DNA from: Leptodontidium sp. MPI-SDFR-AT-0119
Taxonomy: Eukaryota > Ascomycota > Leotiomycetes > Helotiales > Leptodontidiaceae
Length of the DNA: 64,000 bases
Direction of reading: 5' to 3'
NCBI GenBank assembly: GCA_020726505.1
Contig: JAHLEZ010000001.1
Span: 2,728,001-2,792,000 of the forward strand
Notes under the pieces: model-generated
What the model was told of the DNA's origin: nothing
What the model saw: the letters and a program-made list of their open reading frames with translations, nothing else
The model's database searches: none
Position numbers and translations under genes: made by a program
In this document: piece by piece, positions 43,914-55,061 of the stretch
How positions within the stretch are numbered: the stretch's first letter is position 1
How the letters are laid out: every line of letters begins with the position of its first letter

Positions 43914-44288
43914 TCAACATCCATCATCTCGCGATAGCAGGAACGCTCCTTCGCTGACCTCCAATACATCTTGCACGTTCCTAATATCTCCTGGATCGGT
44001 GTTTCGCTGCAGATACTCCGAAGAAGTTTCTGCCATGCCGTCCCGGAATGGTTGCGGGACAGCGGGTATAAAAATGAAGATGGTCTGTACCCGCATGTGG
44101 TCATTCGCTATGAGTAGAGGAATTATGCCTCTGGGAACAAGGTCGTAGACATTTCCTATCGACCACAAAAGTGAAAACCGATGATCTGACCTGGATGGAT
44201 CGAGCAAGGCGTGAGATGTATTGCTTTGTTCTGGTGCACATCGTCCGTGGTTTTCTTGGCTCTCTTCCACAACTGTCAAATCGAACAT
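43914..44288 (-). CDS. Possible small protein of unknown function
   Basis: An ATG at 44288 opens 124 codons. The product (MFDLTVVEESQENHGRC... with FSLLWSIGNVYDLVPRGIIPLLIAND in the middle) has a plausible hydrophobic core but no motif I recognise. It sits in a gene-poor, AT-rich area near decayed sequences, so it could be a relic or chance. Confidence 0.25.
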   Translation of the reverse strand: MFDLTVVEESQENHGRCAPEQSNTSHALLDPSRSDHRFSLLWSIGNVYDLVPRGIIPLLIANDHMRVQTIFIFIPAVPQPFRDGMAETSSEYLQRNTDPGDIRNVQDVLEVSEGAFLLSRDDGC

Positions 44289-44343
44289 CTCGGCCTATGA
44301 GTTGTGTTGTTTTGTTTAAAGACACTAATTGAATCAAGGTCAA

Positions 44344-45384
44344 TTAGCGATCGGAAAGATGTGATAATTTTCCGGCTGTAGGGTCTCTTTAGGCTGGATG
44401 AACAGAACCACAGCTTCTGTCGATATATCCATGTAACTTCTCATGTACGTACGAAGAGCTAATTAATTATAACTTGATTTGATTTAATTGGGTTTAAAAA
44501 TCCTTTGACTTAATTTGATTAGATCGACTTAATCAAATCAGATCAAACCAAATCTCATGCTGGGCATCTCGAAGCAGTTAAATGTGATTAAAGTTTAAGG
44601 GTGGCATCCGCCGAGTCTATGATCATTCCTGGTCGCTGTGAAGTTTTCTTGGCCAGCAACAAGTAGCGAAATTAAGCGAATACCGTCTAATTAGACTCGA
44701 AAAGAATGCTGCTGTCTGCTCTGTTGCCACTACGAGGGATTCCCTTTTGCTTTGAGAGCTCAAAACCCACCTATGAAATTATTGGTGGGCTTTGGTACTT
44801 AATCAATCTAACTGAAACCTAGAAGTAGATCGGATCAAATGTAGAGTCAAGGGTTATCAACAATATTATTATTCTTCTCACATCATTTCCAACACTGCCA
44901 TGTCGCCACCAACTTCCGATTAGAAGATTCGTAATTCAATTCAGTCCCTTAACTGATGTCCTTGTAACATCTTGTATGCCACGCATATCTCAAGTGACAA
45001 GCCCACATGTAGCAAGCAAAGAGGAACGGATAACAAGCACCTGAAAATCAAAGCAATGCTATGTAAATTCACAGGTTAGACTACCATGGGCGTAGTCTGA
45101 CATATTTTCTCACACTAAAGGATTAAAAAGGGCTAATAAGGCAAACGTAAAAATCAGACCCCAGAGGTAAAAGCATAAACCCTTAGCTTGCCGTCTGCAT
45201 TCGTCCACAGAATCGACCTTATGGTTTCAAAGAATTGTAAGCCGTTATTTGCGACACCATCCTTGCGCATATGGCTCTCCATCAAGCATAACTGTGACGA
45301 TGTACCCCTGTTTAGCCAACCCTTTTTCCTTCCACGCTGACTTGAGCAAGACCTCTGCCACCTGGAATCGGTCACCGGAATGCA
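44344..45384. other. AT-rich intergenic region with inverted repeats
   Basis: AT-rich and gene-free. At about 44507-44535 the arms ATTTGATTA and TAATCAAAT flank an 8-base spacer, within a longer stretch rich in TTGATTT/AAATCAA. This looks like RIP-type or repeat-derived sequence; no element ends could be defined. Confidence 0.4.
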
Positions 45385-46983
45385 CTATGTACTTTCGATG
45401 TTTCCAATTATAATCATGTTGAATTCTCCAAAGCTACCGCCTTTCTTCTCCTCTACGAGATCCCCCAACTGTCTTAGTGTTTCAATGTTGGTGCAAGGGA
45501 GGGGGTGCATCTGCTCTTTTCTTAGAACTGCCTCATATTCCAACGGAACATGATTGGAAAGTGATCTTTTGAAGTCCGGTTCGTACTGTTCTTCAGTATA
45601 CTTAGTGTAATATTCAGGTACAGCGCCACTATGAGTAGAGTGTGATGGCGGGATTGAGGAAACATAGGCCGGCCGTGGAAGCTCAGAATGGGAATGGAAA
45701 TCATTCTGTTGAGGGGCAATATAATGGTGCTCGCTACGTGTATGATGAATGACTGGTTCAGGAGCGGAAGCAGGGCCGGAGATGATGAAGTTATTGATCA
45801 TCCCGCTGTGGTATTCCTTTGATGGCCTGTCGTCCTGCTGTTGATGATTGCCGTCAATGTTCCCAACCTCTTTTGCGTCTTTTGGTTGTTTTGTTGGTTT
45901 GCCCTTGGCCATGGATTTCGCACTAATGGCTGCAGTAGGATTATGAGAAACTGGATCAGGTCTTAGCAATGGGGGTCGCAGAGTCCCAGCCTGTTCTTTC
46001 TTTCCAAAAAACGAAAACTTCTTTTTGGGGCCGACTTGTTTAGAGCTAGGAGGAGTTTGTGTGGTAGATCCAGAGCTGGGACTTGTGGGTTCTGTCCACT
46101 AGCTCCTCGTTTTCCTAGCGGTGGTGCCAAACCATGGGCGTTACGGGCTGAGGAGCTGCTTTCTTGGGCAAATCTTGTTTTGACGTCTGCTGCATTAATT
46201 ACCGCCGCTTGAGTACTCTTCTTAGCCCTCTCATCCCTGGTGTTGTAAGGCGCCCCCTGGACAAAAATCGGCTTTCTTACAAGTGGAGGCTTGGAACGTA
46301 TTTGTCACTTTTTATCAGGCTCTGTGGAAGTCGCAGGCCGACTAATAGCATCATTCATGAGAGCGTTGTATGGAACAGTCTTTCTTGGGGGGACTGCGGC
46401 TGTATTTCGTGGAGTGAAATACAGCTTAACTGATTCCTCGGTCTAGTGTACGCCAAGTACCCGACGATTTAGTGCGATGGTCTGGTTCGGCTTGTTAGGT
46501 GCAGGTGATTTGCTTGAACTTGGTATCGAGCCTCAAGGCAGACTTTGCAGTAGGGTTTACAACTGGGTTTAAAGTGGGTTTGGCTACTGACGATTGTGTG
46601 GGCTTCGTATCACGACTTAAGATCGACTTTCCAACCAGTTGCTGAGCCGGTGGTTTTATTGACCTTGCAGCGAGAGGCAAATTTGTCTTCGCCGCAGGCT
46701 TTACAGCTGGTTTTGACGGCCGGTTGCGTCGGCTTTATATTGCTACCCAAAGTAGGCTTCCCAACACGTCTTGGTAGAGGCTTCATTGCTGCTTTTGTCG
46801 CAGATGGTCGAGCGAAGCTCGTCTTGAGACTTAAAGCAGGTTTTCTCATTCCCTCACAGTAGGCTTTGCTGCGGCTCTTGGTGACGACTGTCGTGTGGAC
46901 TTTGTATTGAGCTTCAAGTTGGATTTTGGCGAGGGCTTTGTAGCTGCCCCTGGAGCTGGTTGGCCCTTCTTTCCGATATTCAT
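45385..46983 (-). pseudogene. Decayed Lys/Pro-rich repetitive protein gene
   Basis: A run of coding-like sequence that changes frame several times. It opens with an ATG at 46983 (MNIGKKGQPAPGAATKPSPK), meets a TGA at 46846-46848, continues one frame over (RKPALSLKTSFARPSATK), then moves to a third frame (SIKPPAQQLVGKSILSRDTKP). The theme of short K-P-T/S units recurs across all three frames, which is why I read it as one broken gene. Near the 3' end a clean stretch from about 46090 to 45385 follows, with VGPKKKFSFFGKKEQAG and a folded-looking C-terminus (NIETLRQLGDLVEEKKGG). Introns could explain one junction but not all. A live gene with several introns is the alternative. No family is recognised. 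Confidence 0.45.
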
Positions 46984-47774
46984 TGGGAACTCGTCGAGGT
47001 ACTTAGATGTTAAAGAAGTTGCAGAAGATTAATGTGTTTGCTATCTGAATTGACGTTCGAAATGTGCTTTCACGAAGAAGTAGCAACTATTTGGCATCCC
47101 TTTATATACCCACGGCTTGGCTATGTGATTCACCGGGCTTTATCTTGTTTGACCGTGTTTGATCGAGGCTAGCCAAATTCTTCTCTAGTAAAGTGATAAC
47201 TCTTCAGGTAGGTAGGTTGCCTTCGCTCCATAAATAAGAGCCTATTCAAAGTCGCTAAATCATTTCAGAACATTGACTTTAAGGGAAAGCCGAGCTCGGG
47301 CTTAAGTAAGCCTTAGTTTTGATCTTTAAAGAGAATTGTACCGGTAGGAAAGGTAACTCACTTCACCGGAAACGAATTTGGCTAGCCTCGGATGAACCGC
47401 AGTAAGCGATGACTTCCTAACTTATGGGGCAATGTTAATCAGTACAACAGGCACCTTTTCTATTAGTTCATCAGAATTCCATAGGTTAAGACTCCTCGAT
47501 GTGACTCTTACCTCCAATGTTATCTTGAAGGTCTCTAGATAGAGTTACCTTTAAGTTAAAATTCCTAGGAGCTATCACTTAAGCCAACCTCAAAATGATT
47601 CAATCACCACTCGATTAAAAGACTAGTGTCTACCTCTGGCCACTAAATGCTACTAATATGCCTTTGTTTCTGTGCCGTTTAATTCACACACATCTCGATG
47701 TCGGAAAGGTCACTAACGTCATGTCATCCCAGAGTTTCCTATGTGAGCAGCGGCTTATGAGCGATTATTGAGTA
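46984..47774. other. AT-rich flank of Fot1 copy 2
   Basis: AT-rich, with no gene seen. It ends at the TA target of the second Fot1 element. Confidence 0.4.
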
Positions 47775-49608
47775 ACGTCTAACCCCACCCTTCCGGCCAC
47801 CCCCCCCTTCCGGCCACCTCGCTTAATTGCAACCTTCTCTATTTAAGACCTAATAACTCTACTCAGCGTCAACTTCAATACAAGATATTGTAGAATCTGA
47901 TTCTCCTCCTGATTCTGGTTCTACAGGTGTAATTTGACGTTCTCCAGCTACAATTTGAGCCTCTTTAATAGCACGTATTATAGCAAACTTAGAATTTGGA
48001 CTCGTCTGAACCTTCCTCTTTTTCTTTGGCCTCAAGTGCTCTAATCTCTCTTCTAACTCTTTGATTCTCATATTTGCCTTCCCTAATTCGTATTCCTTTT
48101 CGTCGATTCCTTTTATAACCTTCCTGAAAAGCAAACGTTGCGTTAGAAGTTGGTCATGTGATCTACTAGCTAAATTGCGAATCTGTAAGTACAAATCTTT
48201 CCGTACCTTTAGAGTCTGTAACTTAATTGAAGTATTAGAAACCTTCGGAGGTTATATTGGCGTCTCGTGAGGCTTTAGGAGCGCTGGATTTGTCGATTTA
48301 TTACTGTTTTCTAATAGTAAAGGGCTCATTAGCGGCTTGGCGATAGATACCGGCCATAGACCTGTAGTCCTCCACCCTGCTTTGATATTTAAGGGTGTAA
48401 TACTCTCTTGACGTGCCTTTTGATAGCAAATAAGAAAGTTGCGCTTGCCAATTAGTGTAGAATCGATTAAAGAACTCAACTTTTGTAGCTCTTTCCGGTA
48501 CGCACGCTTGAGTGACGAAAAAACCGTCAAATCGAGAGGTTGTAAGACGTGTAACGTATGTGCCGGTAAGAATAAGAGATATATATTATACTCAAGGCAC
48601 TTCCAAAGGAATTCTGTTATCTCGTGGCTCCCATGGCCGTCTAGAATGAGGAGTCTTGTTGAATGATCACGTGGTTGAGTCTAAGGGATAAACACCTTCT
48701 CTAGCCACTCTAAAGCCGTGGCATCAGTCGTCCACCTATTTTCGGTTACTGTGAAGTGCCAATTGTCGAATAGATCCAATTGAGACGGAAACCACTATTG
48801 TTGTACTGATTTCCCCTTATATACTACAGCTAGATCTGTCGAAGCTCCGATTGCTGAGATACACTCAAGAATTGTCGTCTAACCACGAGAACTTAGCTGT
48901 TTACCTTGTACTATACGTGTTTCGGCACTCCCTACAACATATCCATTAAGACTATGACCTTCTATAATACCTGTCTCGTCCATATTCCATCGTTAGCTGG
49001 CTGGAATAGCTCTGATTGCCGGAATCTGTAGTTTTTGGAACCAAGGCCTAATAACTTCAGATCGAGCGCAATTGACTCGTACAGAATCAACAGGGATTTG
49101 CTTTTTGGTCTTGAGAATAAGATTACGAGCCAAAAATCGTGTAATCCAGTGTCTTCCGAGTAGTTTGTGATCCCCTTGAAGAACTAAAAGCCTCTCCGCA
49201 AAAAGCCGAATCTGTGCGTGCGTAACTCCATGGCTAAGAGCCTCTTGATTTAGTACCCAATCGGTCAATCGTTTCTCTACTACCGTAGGTAGTCTTTGCA
49301 AGTGGCTAGCACCCTCTTGACGTGACTGAGTCGTTATGTTGCGATCTTGAAGGGTACTCCTTAGAACACCCCACTCAAGCGATGCCTTTCGTACAGATTT
49401 GCCATTTGCCACTTCCTCTAAAGCAGATTCGATGTCATATTCAGTGTATTTAGGCTTCATAATGTGAACAATTCGTACTACAAATTTCAAGAAAAACGAT
49501 TAGAGAATAAAATAATTATTAATTATTAAAGTGAAGTAATATAAGTAGCGGTGAGGTTAAGCGAGGTGGCCGGAAGGGGGGGGTGGCCGGAAGGGTGGGG
49601 TTAGACGT
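47775..49608 (-). mobile_element. Fot1/pogo-type DNA transposon, copy 2
   Basis: 1834 bp, inverted relative to copy 1 and of identical length. The 52-bp terminal inverted repeats lie at 47775-47826 and 49557-49608; TA target duplications lie at 47773-47774 and 49609-49610. By eye I count 23 substitutions against copy 1, no insertions or deletions and no transversions. Confidence 0.95.
47859..49460 (-). pseudogene. Fot1/pogo transposase, inactivated (copy 2)
   Basis: Same 534-codon layout as copy 1 (HTH, CENP-B-type DNA-binding part, DDE core, C-terminal coiled coil). Four stops are present. Three are shared with copy 1, and one is private: TAG at 48879-48881 (read on the minus strand), where copy 1 has TGG. 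At the fourth stop position of copy 1 this copy keeps TGG. Here the first acidic motif reads NMDETG, where copy 1 has NIDETG. Confidence 0.93.
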
Positions 49609-49610
49609 TA

Positions 49611-50913
49611 CTTAATGCAGATGCGGTTCAATAAGTCATGCTTTAAATTATCATGTGTGGCATAGAAGTTGTTTAAAAGGGGAAAAAATTCAACGATTCG
49701 ATATTGCAAAGCTAATCAGCACTTACTGACCAGTAACACCAACAATGATACACCAAGCTCCCTCCCTCCCCTCCTCCTCCCCTTTCCCTAACCAGTGAAC
49801 AGTGCCAGAGCGCCAACTCCACCCAACTTTATATCTGCAGCTTCAAAAGATTCTTCCATCGATGGTGATATCCAGGGAGCAATGAGGGTCCGCGCCGCCG
49901 GATCCTGTCTCCTTAATTTCCAACATAACAACTAGGCTGATGTCCAATCTGTACATGTCCTGAGGGTAATCCTCGCATAACTTTTTGAAGTAATTTTGCC
50001 GTTCCTAACCTTTTGTCGATAGGCTAGCAATTCTTCCATGCTGACCGCCTCAACATATTTTGGTGGCATTTTAGAATTGGATGACTGGACTTCTGAGAAT
50101 TGTTTGTCCTCAAGCTGAGGTCAAATTTATGACCTATGGGAAGAAAAGCGCTCTGCTGGAGTTGTAACCTCTCAACCGACAATGGCGTTCCTGGTGAGAT
50201 TTGTTCGATTTGATTCTGCTGATGCTGGAATAGATTGTTTGGTGATGAAGGAAGAAAGGAAAACTTTCCACGTAGAAGTTGCGTTCTATTGATACCTGCG
50301 TCTGAGGGATGCTCGTGGGTCTTCGCTGCGTGAATGCACTGCCGACTGGTTTTAGTCGAAAGGGGGAATCATAGGAAAACATTACTAGATACGATTGACT
50401 CTATGACAAAATAGCAAATCTATTCGTTGGAAAGTTCATGTTTTTACCCTGCTGTGAATCAACCGAAGCCCTCCAGGACTCACTAGGATTTGTTCTTGGC
50501 CAAGAAGCGAAGTTCAGAACCATGTTACTTCCTGGGAAGATGACCCAGCGCCGAAAGCTCTGATTGGTAGAATTAATCGTAGATACCTACCTTCCAACAG
50601 TCAGACATACTCGTAGGGGGAACTTTGGGAAGTACTTAGGGGATCGAGTGGGAAAGAAATAGCGAACCTTGGAACACAAACATCGTTTCGCGAGAAATTC
50701 AAGGGGCATTACTCCAAGGATGGTCACTCAAAAAGGTTACAAAAATTGGATATTGGACTTCGTCGCGGGGTTGAAAACAGGCTGAAACATCTCACGTTTG
50801 CTCCATCCATATTTTAGATTGCATGTCTGATACGAAATATTTTCAGTGCCAATTCCATCTCGAACCTTCAGCAACTAACATCCTTGCCTTATTTGGCAGC
50901 CTCCCAAAGTACT
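49611..50913. other. Intergenic region
   Basis: Between Fot1 copy 2 and the 3' end of the P450 gene. It has a CT-rich tract at about 49756-49790. No supportable gene is seen. Confidence 0.35.
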
Positions 50914-52778
50914 TCACGTCCTCCGATTATACTTCAGATACAGTGGCGTATCGGGTTTCGATACTACCATGTTATTTCGATTCAGAGGTGGAGGCTGTGG
51001 AATCGGTGAGCCCTGCTTATCAACGAGAGTGCACTCGTAAGTCGCCACGAAGAACGCGACGATCATGTTCATTTCTAGCTTGGCAAACTAAAGTTCTTGC
51101 ATTAATATGTCATATCATCAGCGGGTGAAGTTTAACTTACTCTCATTCCAGCTGTTTCGGGTTGATTGTCAGCAAGAACGATGCTTCATTGGACGAGAGA
51201 GCGCTTACGACAAGGGTGCCTTCCGATTCCCCAACCAATGTAGTCCAGTTTATTTGAGCCTTCAGCTCGATCCGGGAGATATCTCGCTGGATCCCAGATC
51301 TCAGGATCTTTGTAAATAGTTTCATCCCGGTGAGTATCCGCCACATGGTAGACCTGGGAAGGTAGAGTCAGCAAGAACTTCCTGTCACGCATGGGCTAAC
51401 ACTCACAGCAAACGCTCCATTTGGCACAACTTCACCACCGATAGTTAAATCTGAGCCGCTGACATTCCTTCGTTGGAAGACACCCTGTCCTTGGACTCTA
51501 ATCGTCTCTTTCAAGCATAGATCGAGCATTGGGAATTCGCTTTCCCAAGCCTCAACGGGGAGATTCGCGAGACGGTCAGACAACGACGCAATCTTGTCGG
51601 TCGAGTATTTGGTAGCCGCGTTTTCAACTTCTTTGCGGACTTCTGCCATCCAGTGGGGGTTGGTAACAAGGTAGCAAAGGAGCCATCCGGAGTTGATGCC
51701 ACTATTTACCACACCTGCGAAGAGGGCACCGATGATGAACTGGTTATTTCGTCAGATTATTACTTGGAACCTCGCAAACTGCAGCTGCCTTTTTGGTGAG
51801 GACTCACCCCAATCATCTTGCCGAGGTCGTCTCCTTGATCCATCAAATACTGCAGAGTGTCATTCTCCCGCTGTCCCGTCTTCTTTCTCTTATCCACAAT
51901 TCCCTTCAAGATGAAATACAGTCTCGCTCCAGCAATAGATTGGTTGATGAAGGATGGCGTAAAGGCTTTCACAATCCACGGCAGTACGATAATAGATGGG
52001 TTGTAACTGTTCTCCATCGTTTCGTAGATACCTCTCGTCTTCTCGAGAAGTGCGCGATCATCAGCGATATCGTTGCACCCCACGTTACGGACAGTGAGCT
52101 GGAAGACTAGACTATGGATGCTGTCGAATGGGTCTGTCATACCCGAGTTGCCAAACTCAAGGAGCCTGGTTTGAGTGTCTCGGATCATAGCTGGGACGCC
52201 TGGAAACTATCAGCATTGGATCGACAGGTCTGGGAAGTGTTTGGTACATTTTCCAAAGTTTTCGCGAGAGAGCATGCGGTTGATCCGTCGATTGAAGTAA
52301 TCTGCGAAAGCACTCGTCTCTTGGACTGGCTTGCCCCCCTGAATGGTTTGAGGAGGATTTGGAACTTGAGGGCTGAGACTCGTTCTGTAACAACACTGTC
52401 AGCAATTCTTTCGCATTCAAAATCTAAACCATCGCCAAATGCAGCATACCCTTCATGCAAGCTCAAGACCTTAGACTCGAAAAACTCTTTCCTTGCCTGC
52501 CTGCCAGAGAACCCAATAACTCCATATTTGCCAAGGTAGAAGCTGAAGTTCCCCGTCTTGCTCTCAGCAATAGCATCCTGGTAAAAGTCCCATCGAGCCG
52601 AGAAGTAACGAAGTGCGCCAAATATAGGATACTGATCTGAGATTTGCTTTGGGGAATGGGGAGAGAGGTTTTGTCGGGGTGAGAAGATGACATATGACGC
52701 AAAGATAGAGATCAATCCAAGAAGTGCTAGGATGGGCCAGGAGGCCTCTGTGGAAAGGGAGGCGAAAAGGCTGAGCAT
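50914..52778 (-). CDS. Cytochrome P450 monooxygenase, seven exons
   Basis: Exons 52778-52450, 52384-52248, 52199-51808, 51739-51407, 51353-51209, 51151-51141 and 51087-50914 give 506 codons. The introns are 65, 48, 68, 53, 57 and 53 nt, all GT-AG, with phase agreement throughout. An N-terminal membrane anchor (residues 10-32) places it in the ER. The I-helix reads GALFAGVVNSG, lacking the usual acidic-Thr pair, as in CYP51/CYP7-type enzymes. The K-helix ExxR is ETIR (LCLKETIRVQG). A PERF-like DPARYLPDR and the heme loop GWGIGRHPCPGMRFAKLE follow, with the ligand Cys. Exon 6 is only 11 nt and encodes the residues right after the heme Cys. Substrate unknown. No biosynthetic cluster partner is adjacent. 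Confidence 0.9.
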
Positions 52779-53668
52779 TATTGTAATGCTTCCTCGAATT
52801 TTGGTTCCTGTCAGAGAGCTTTTGAATTATTCACGAAATGCCTTAAGACTGATGGGAAGGATGAGGTATGTATACTTTAAAGTGATGAACCTGATGATAA
52901 GGATCTCACATGGAAGCGGGGTTTGGGCTTGTATTTATCCAGCTATGCCTGTAAGACGCTGTACGACCAACCTTAACTAACCCAGAGAGCAAAACGAGTG
53001 GCTGCAGCATCCGACTGGTGAAACAGCTCGGATCTCTACTTATGTTACCCGATTTGACCTACAGATACATCCCCTGTTTAGGTTTGAAGCCTAGCCAGTG
53101 AATTTTTGCAGTGCTGAATGGGGAATTTCCGTTGCCGATTCGAAACAGGGACGTAGGTAGGGATTGGCCTAAGATCTCAGTGGCGCAGACATCCCGTGAG
53201 AACGAGGGAGTGACCAACTGAATCTGTGGAGTCTTGATTACTGCTTCGCAAAAGTGACCTGGAGAGTAAAATCGAATTTGCAAAACTTTTTCAAGAATGG
53301 GGTTGTTGGCTTTGGTTTGTTTGCATGAACAGACTGGCTTAGGCTCTGCCCTGAGAATTTCCATCAACACATACATCTAGTTCTCCTTCAACTCTTTGTT
53401 TGTTCCAAAGCAATGCAGGATGGTAGCGACAATTATTTCAACTACCTAGACTTGAAATTTGTCCCTCAGCTGCAATCAAGTAGAGAGTGCCGAGTCCGGA
53501 CTCTGGGGAGCTTGCTGTACCATTGGGGGCTGTACATGTTTCCTAGACTTCTTCCCTTGCCCTGATAAACTTCTTGAAGTAAGCGTATTCTGAAAGGAGC
53601 TGATATTGCGAGAATAACTCAAAGAAAGGAAAGATTTCTACTCAACTGGAAAACGTTTAAATTTGAGC
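52779..53668. other. P450 promoter region
   Basis: Upstream flank of the P450 gene. No gene is seen. Confidence 0.35.
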
Positions 53669-53800
53669 TCAATTTTGCGCTACCCGAACATCGCTCTTTC
53701 TTTCTCTTCCATTAGTCTTCACAAGCTGAATTCTACTCTGTTTCCAGCATAATCCCTAACAAGAAATCCAGTCGGGTTTACGGATTTTAGCTCCGAATAT
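53669..53800 (-). pseudogene. Partial duplicate of the VOC gene 3' end
   Basis: About 130 bp match the last exon and 3' flank of the VOC gene at 55062. The last 21 codons are readable (NPTGFLVRDYAGNRVEFSL then stop, compared with YPTRFFARDYAGNRLEFSL in the intact gene), and the flank shares CAATTTTGCGCTACCC at both sites. No upstream exons are present here, so only the tail was duplicated or survives. The direct copies are about 1.34 kb apart and flank the small Cys-rich gene. Confidence 0.75.
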
Positions 53801-54227
53801 TTACGATGGAGTCTATGTTAACAAAGACACCGGAATAAGCATGTTTGCCCTGCCGAACATTTTTAGATAATAGGCTATCCCTATTTAACAAAGACATACT
53901 AGGTGTTATTGGAGTCTCTTCAATTCATTCACAAACACTGCCATTCAGAAAGAAAATTTTAGATTAAATAGAACAGCAGATGGACTTATTCACAAACGCC
54001 GCCATTCAAAGAGAATTGCTTTATATTCACGAGAACAGCAAGAATTCCCCAGGTATAAAAGCTTCTCCATTCTCACAGCAAATTTTTTTCTTCTCAGCAC
54101 AACATCAAATACAAGAAACAAGAAACCTGGACGCATCTTCTCTTCAACGCCAATATCAAACCGAGCTCTCACAAGCAGCAAGCCAAACACCAAATACCAA
54201 CTTCCAAGAGCCTACACTAAAGCCACC
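53801..54227. other. Leader region with a tandem duplication
   Basis: Two similar segments of about 55 bp (near 53932 and 53985) share ATTCACAAACRCYGCCATTCA and a later GAACAGCA. They lie in the leader or promoter of the small Cys-rich gene. There is also an AT-rich stretch. Confidence 0.5.
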
Positions 54228-54410
54228 ATGTGCAGGATCCAACCAGAAATTTGCCGCGGTTGCGGTATCTCCCTAGGCATGAAAATTCTCAATAACTGCG
54301 ACGCGTACAAACGGACCGGACATTGTCCCGGCCCTGAGCTCGTCCCCGGTGAGATGTGTGGTCGGAAGTGCCCCGAATGCATTGAGAAAGTCAAGGCAAG
54401 TCAAAAGTAA
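54228..54410 (+). CDS. Small Cys-rich protein, 60 codons
   Basis: The start lies in an ideal context (GCCACCATG). The product has eight cysteines in pairs and short spacings (MCRIQPEICRGCGI; NNCDAYKR; GHCPGP; MCGRKCPEC), suggesting one or two zinc-binding knuckles. No signal peptide is seen, so it is likely intracellular. It resembles the many uncharacterised small 'MC-x-I' Cys-rich fungal proteins with C-x2-C ends, but no named family can be assigned. It lies between the duplicated VOC tail and the VOC gene. Confidence 0.6.
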   Translation: MCRIQPEICRGCGISLGMKILNNCDAYKRTGHCPGPELVPGEMCGRKCPECIEKVKASQK

Positions 54411-55061
54411 GGACGGGACGAGATAAGACGGAAGGGTAGCGGTTTGAGGAGGATGGGGATAGGGATGGGCGTTTGATATTATCGTTGCCCTCAAAGGTTC
54501 TTCAGACTCGTCACTGGTGGCGGGATTCTAAGGAACTTTCTCGTTGCTCGTTGCTCGTTGCTTTGGGATACTGGTATTTCGTTGTCGTTAGACTTTCTTT
54601 AGATAAAAGAATATAAATAATTAAACAAACAATAATCTAAGAGAATATGAATGTAAAACTATAATTAAATCGCATCTTATTTAAGGCTAAGTATATTTAG
54701 TGTTTATTTTAAGTTATTTATATTTACTGATTCACAGGAACTTGGTTAAGAAAGTACAAGTAGTGTTCGCAATAGTGTATGCAGTGTTTTTGATACCCCT
54801 AATTTAGTGATATAGGACGGATCCTGAAAATACTTGATGATATGAGCTTCATTAAATGGAATATCAAATGAAGATAAAAGAAGGATATGGCGCAAAAGCT
54901 GCACCGCTAAATGCAAATACATGAAAGAGACGAGGCACGTATAAAATAAAATAAACTTTGAGAAGAAAAAAAGGGCCTGTTCTATCGAGAGACGGTAAAA
55001 ACTATAGTAGGTTCAATTTTGCGCTACCCCACCACCGCTCACCTTCTCTTCCCGTCAGTCT
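54411..55061. other. AT-rich intergenic region
   Basis: Strongly AT-rich from about 54590 to 55010. No gene or clear repeat is seen, apart from a short TCGTTGCTCGTTGCTCGTTGC triplication at about 54539. Confidence 0.4.
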
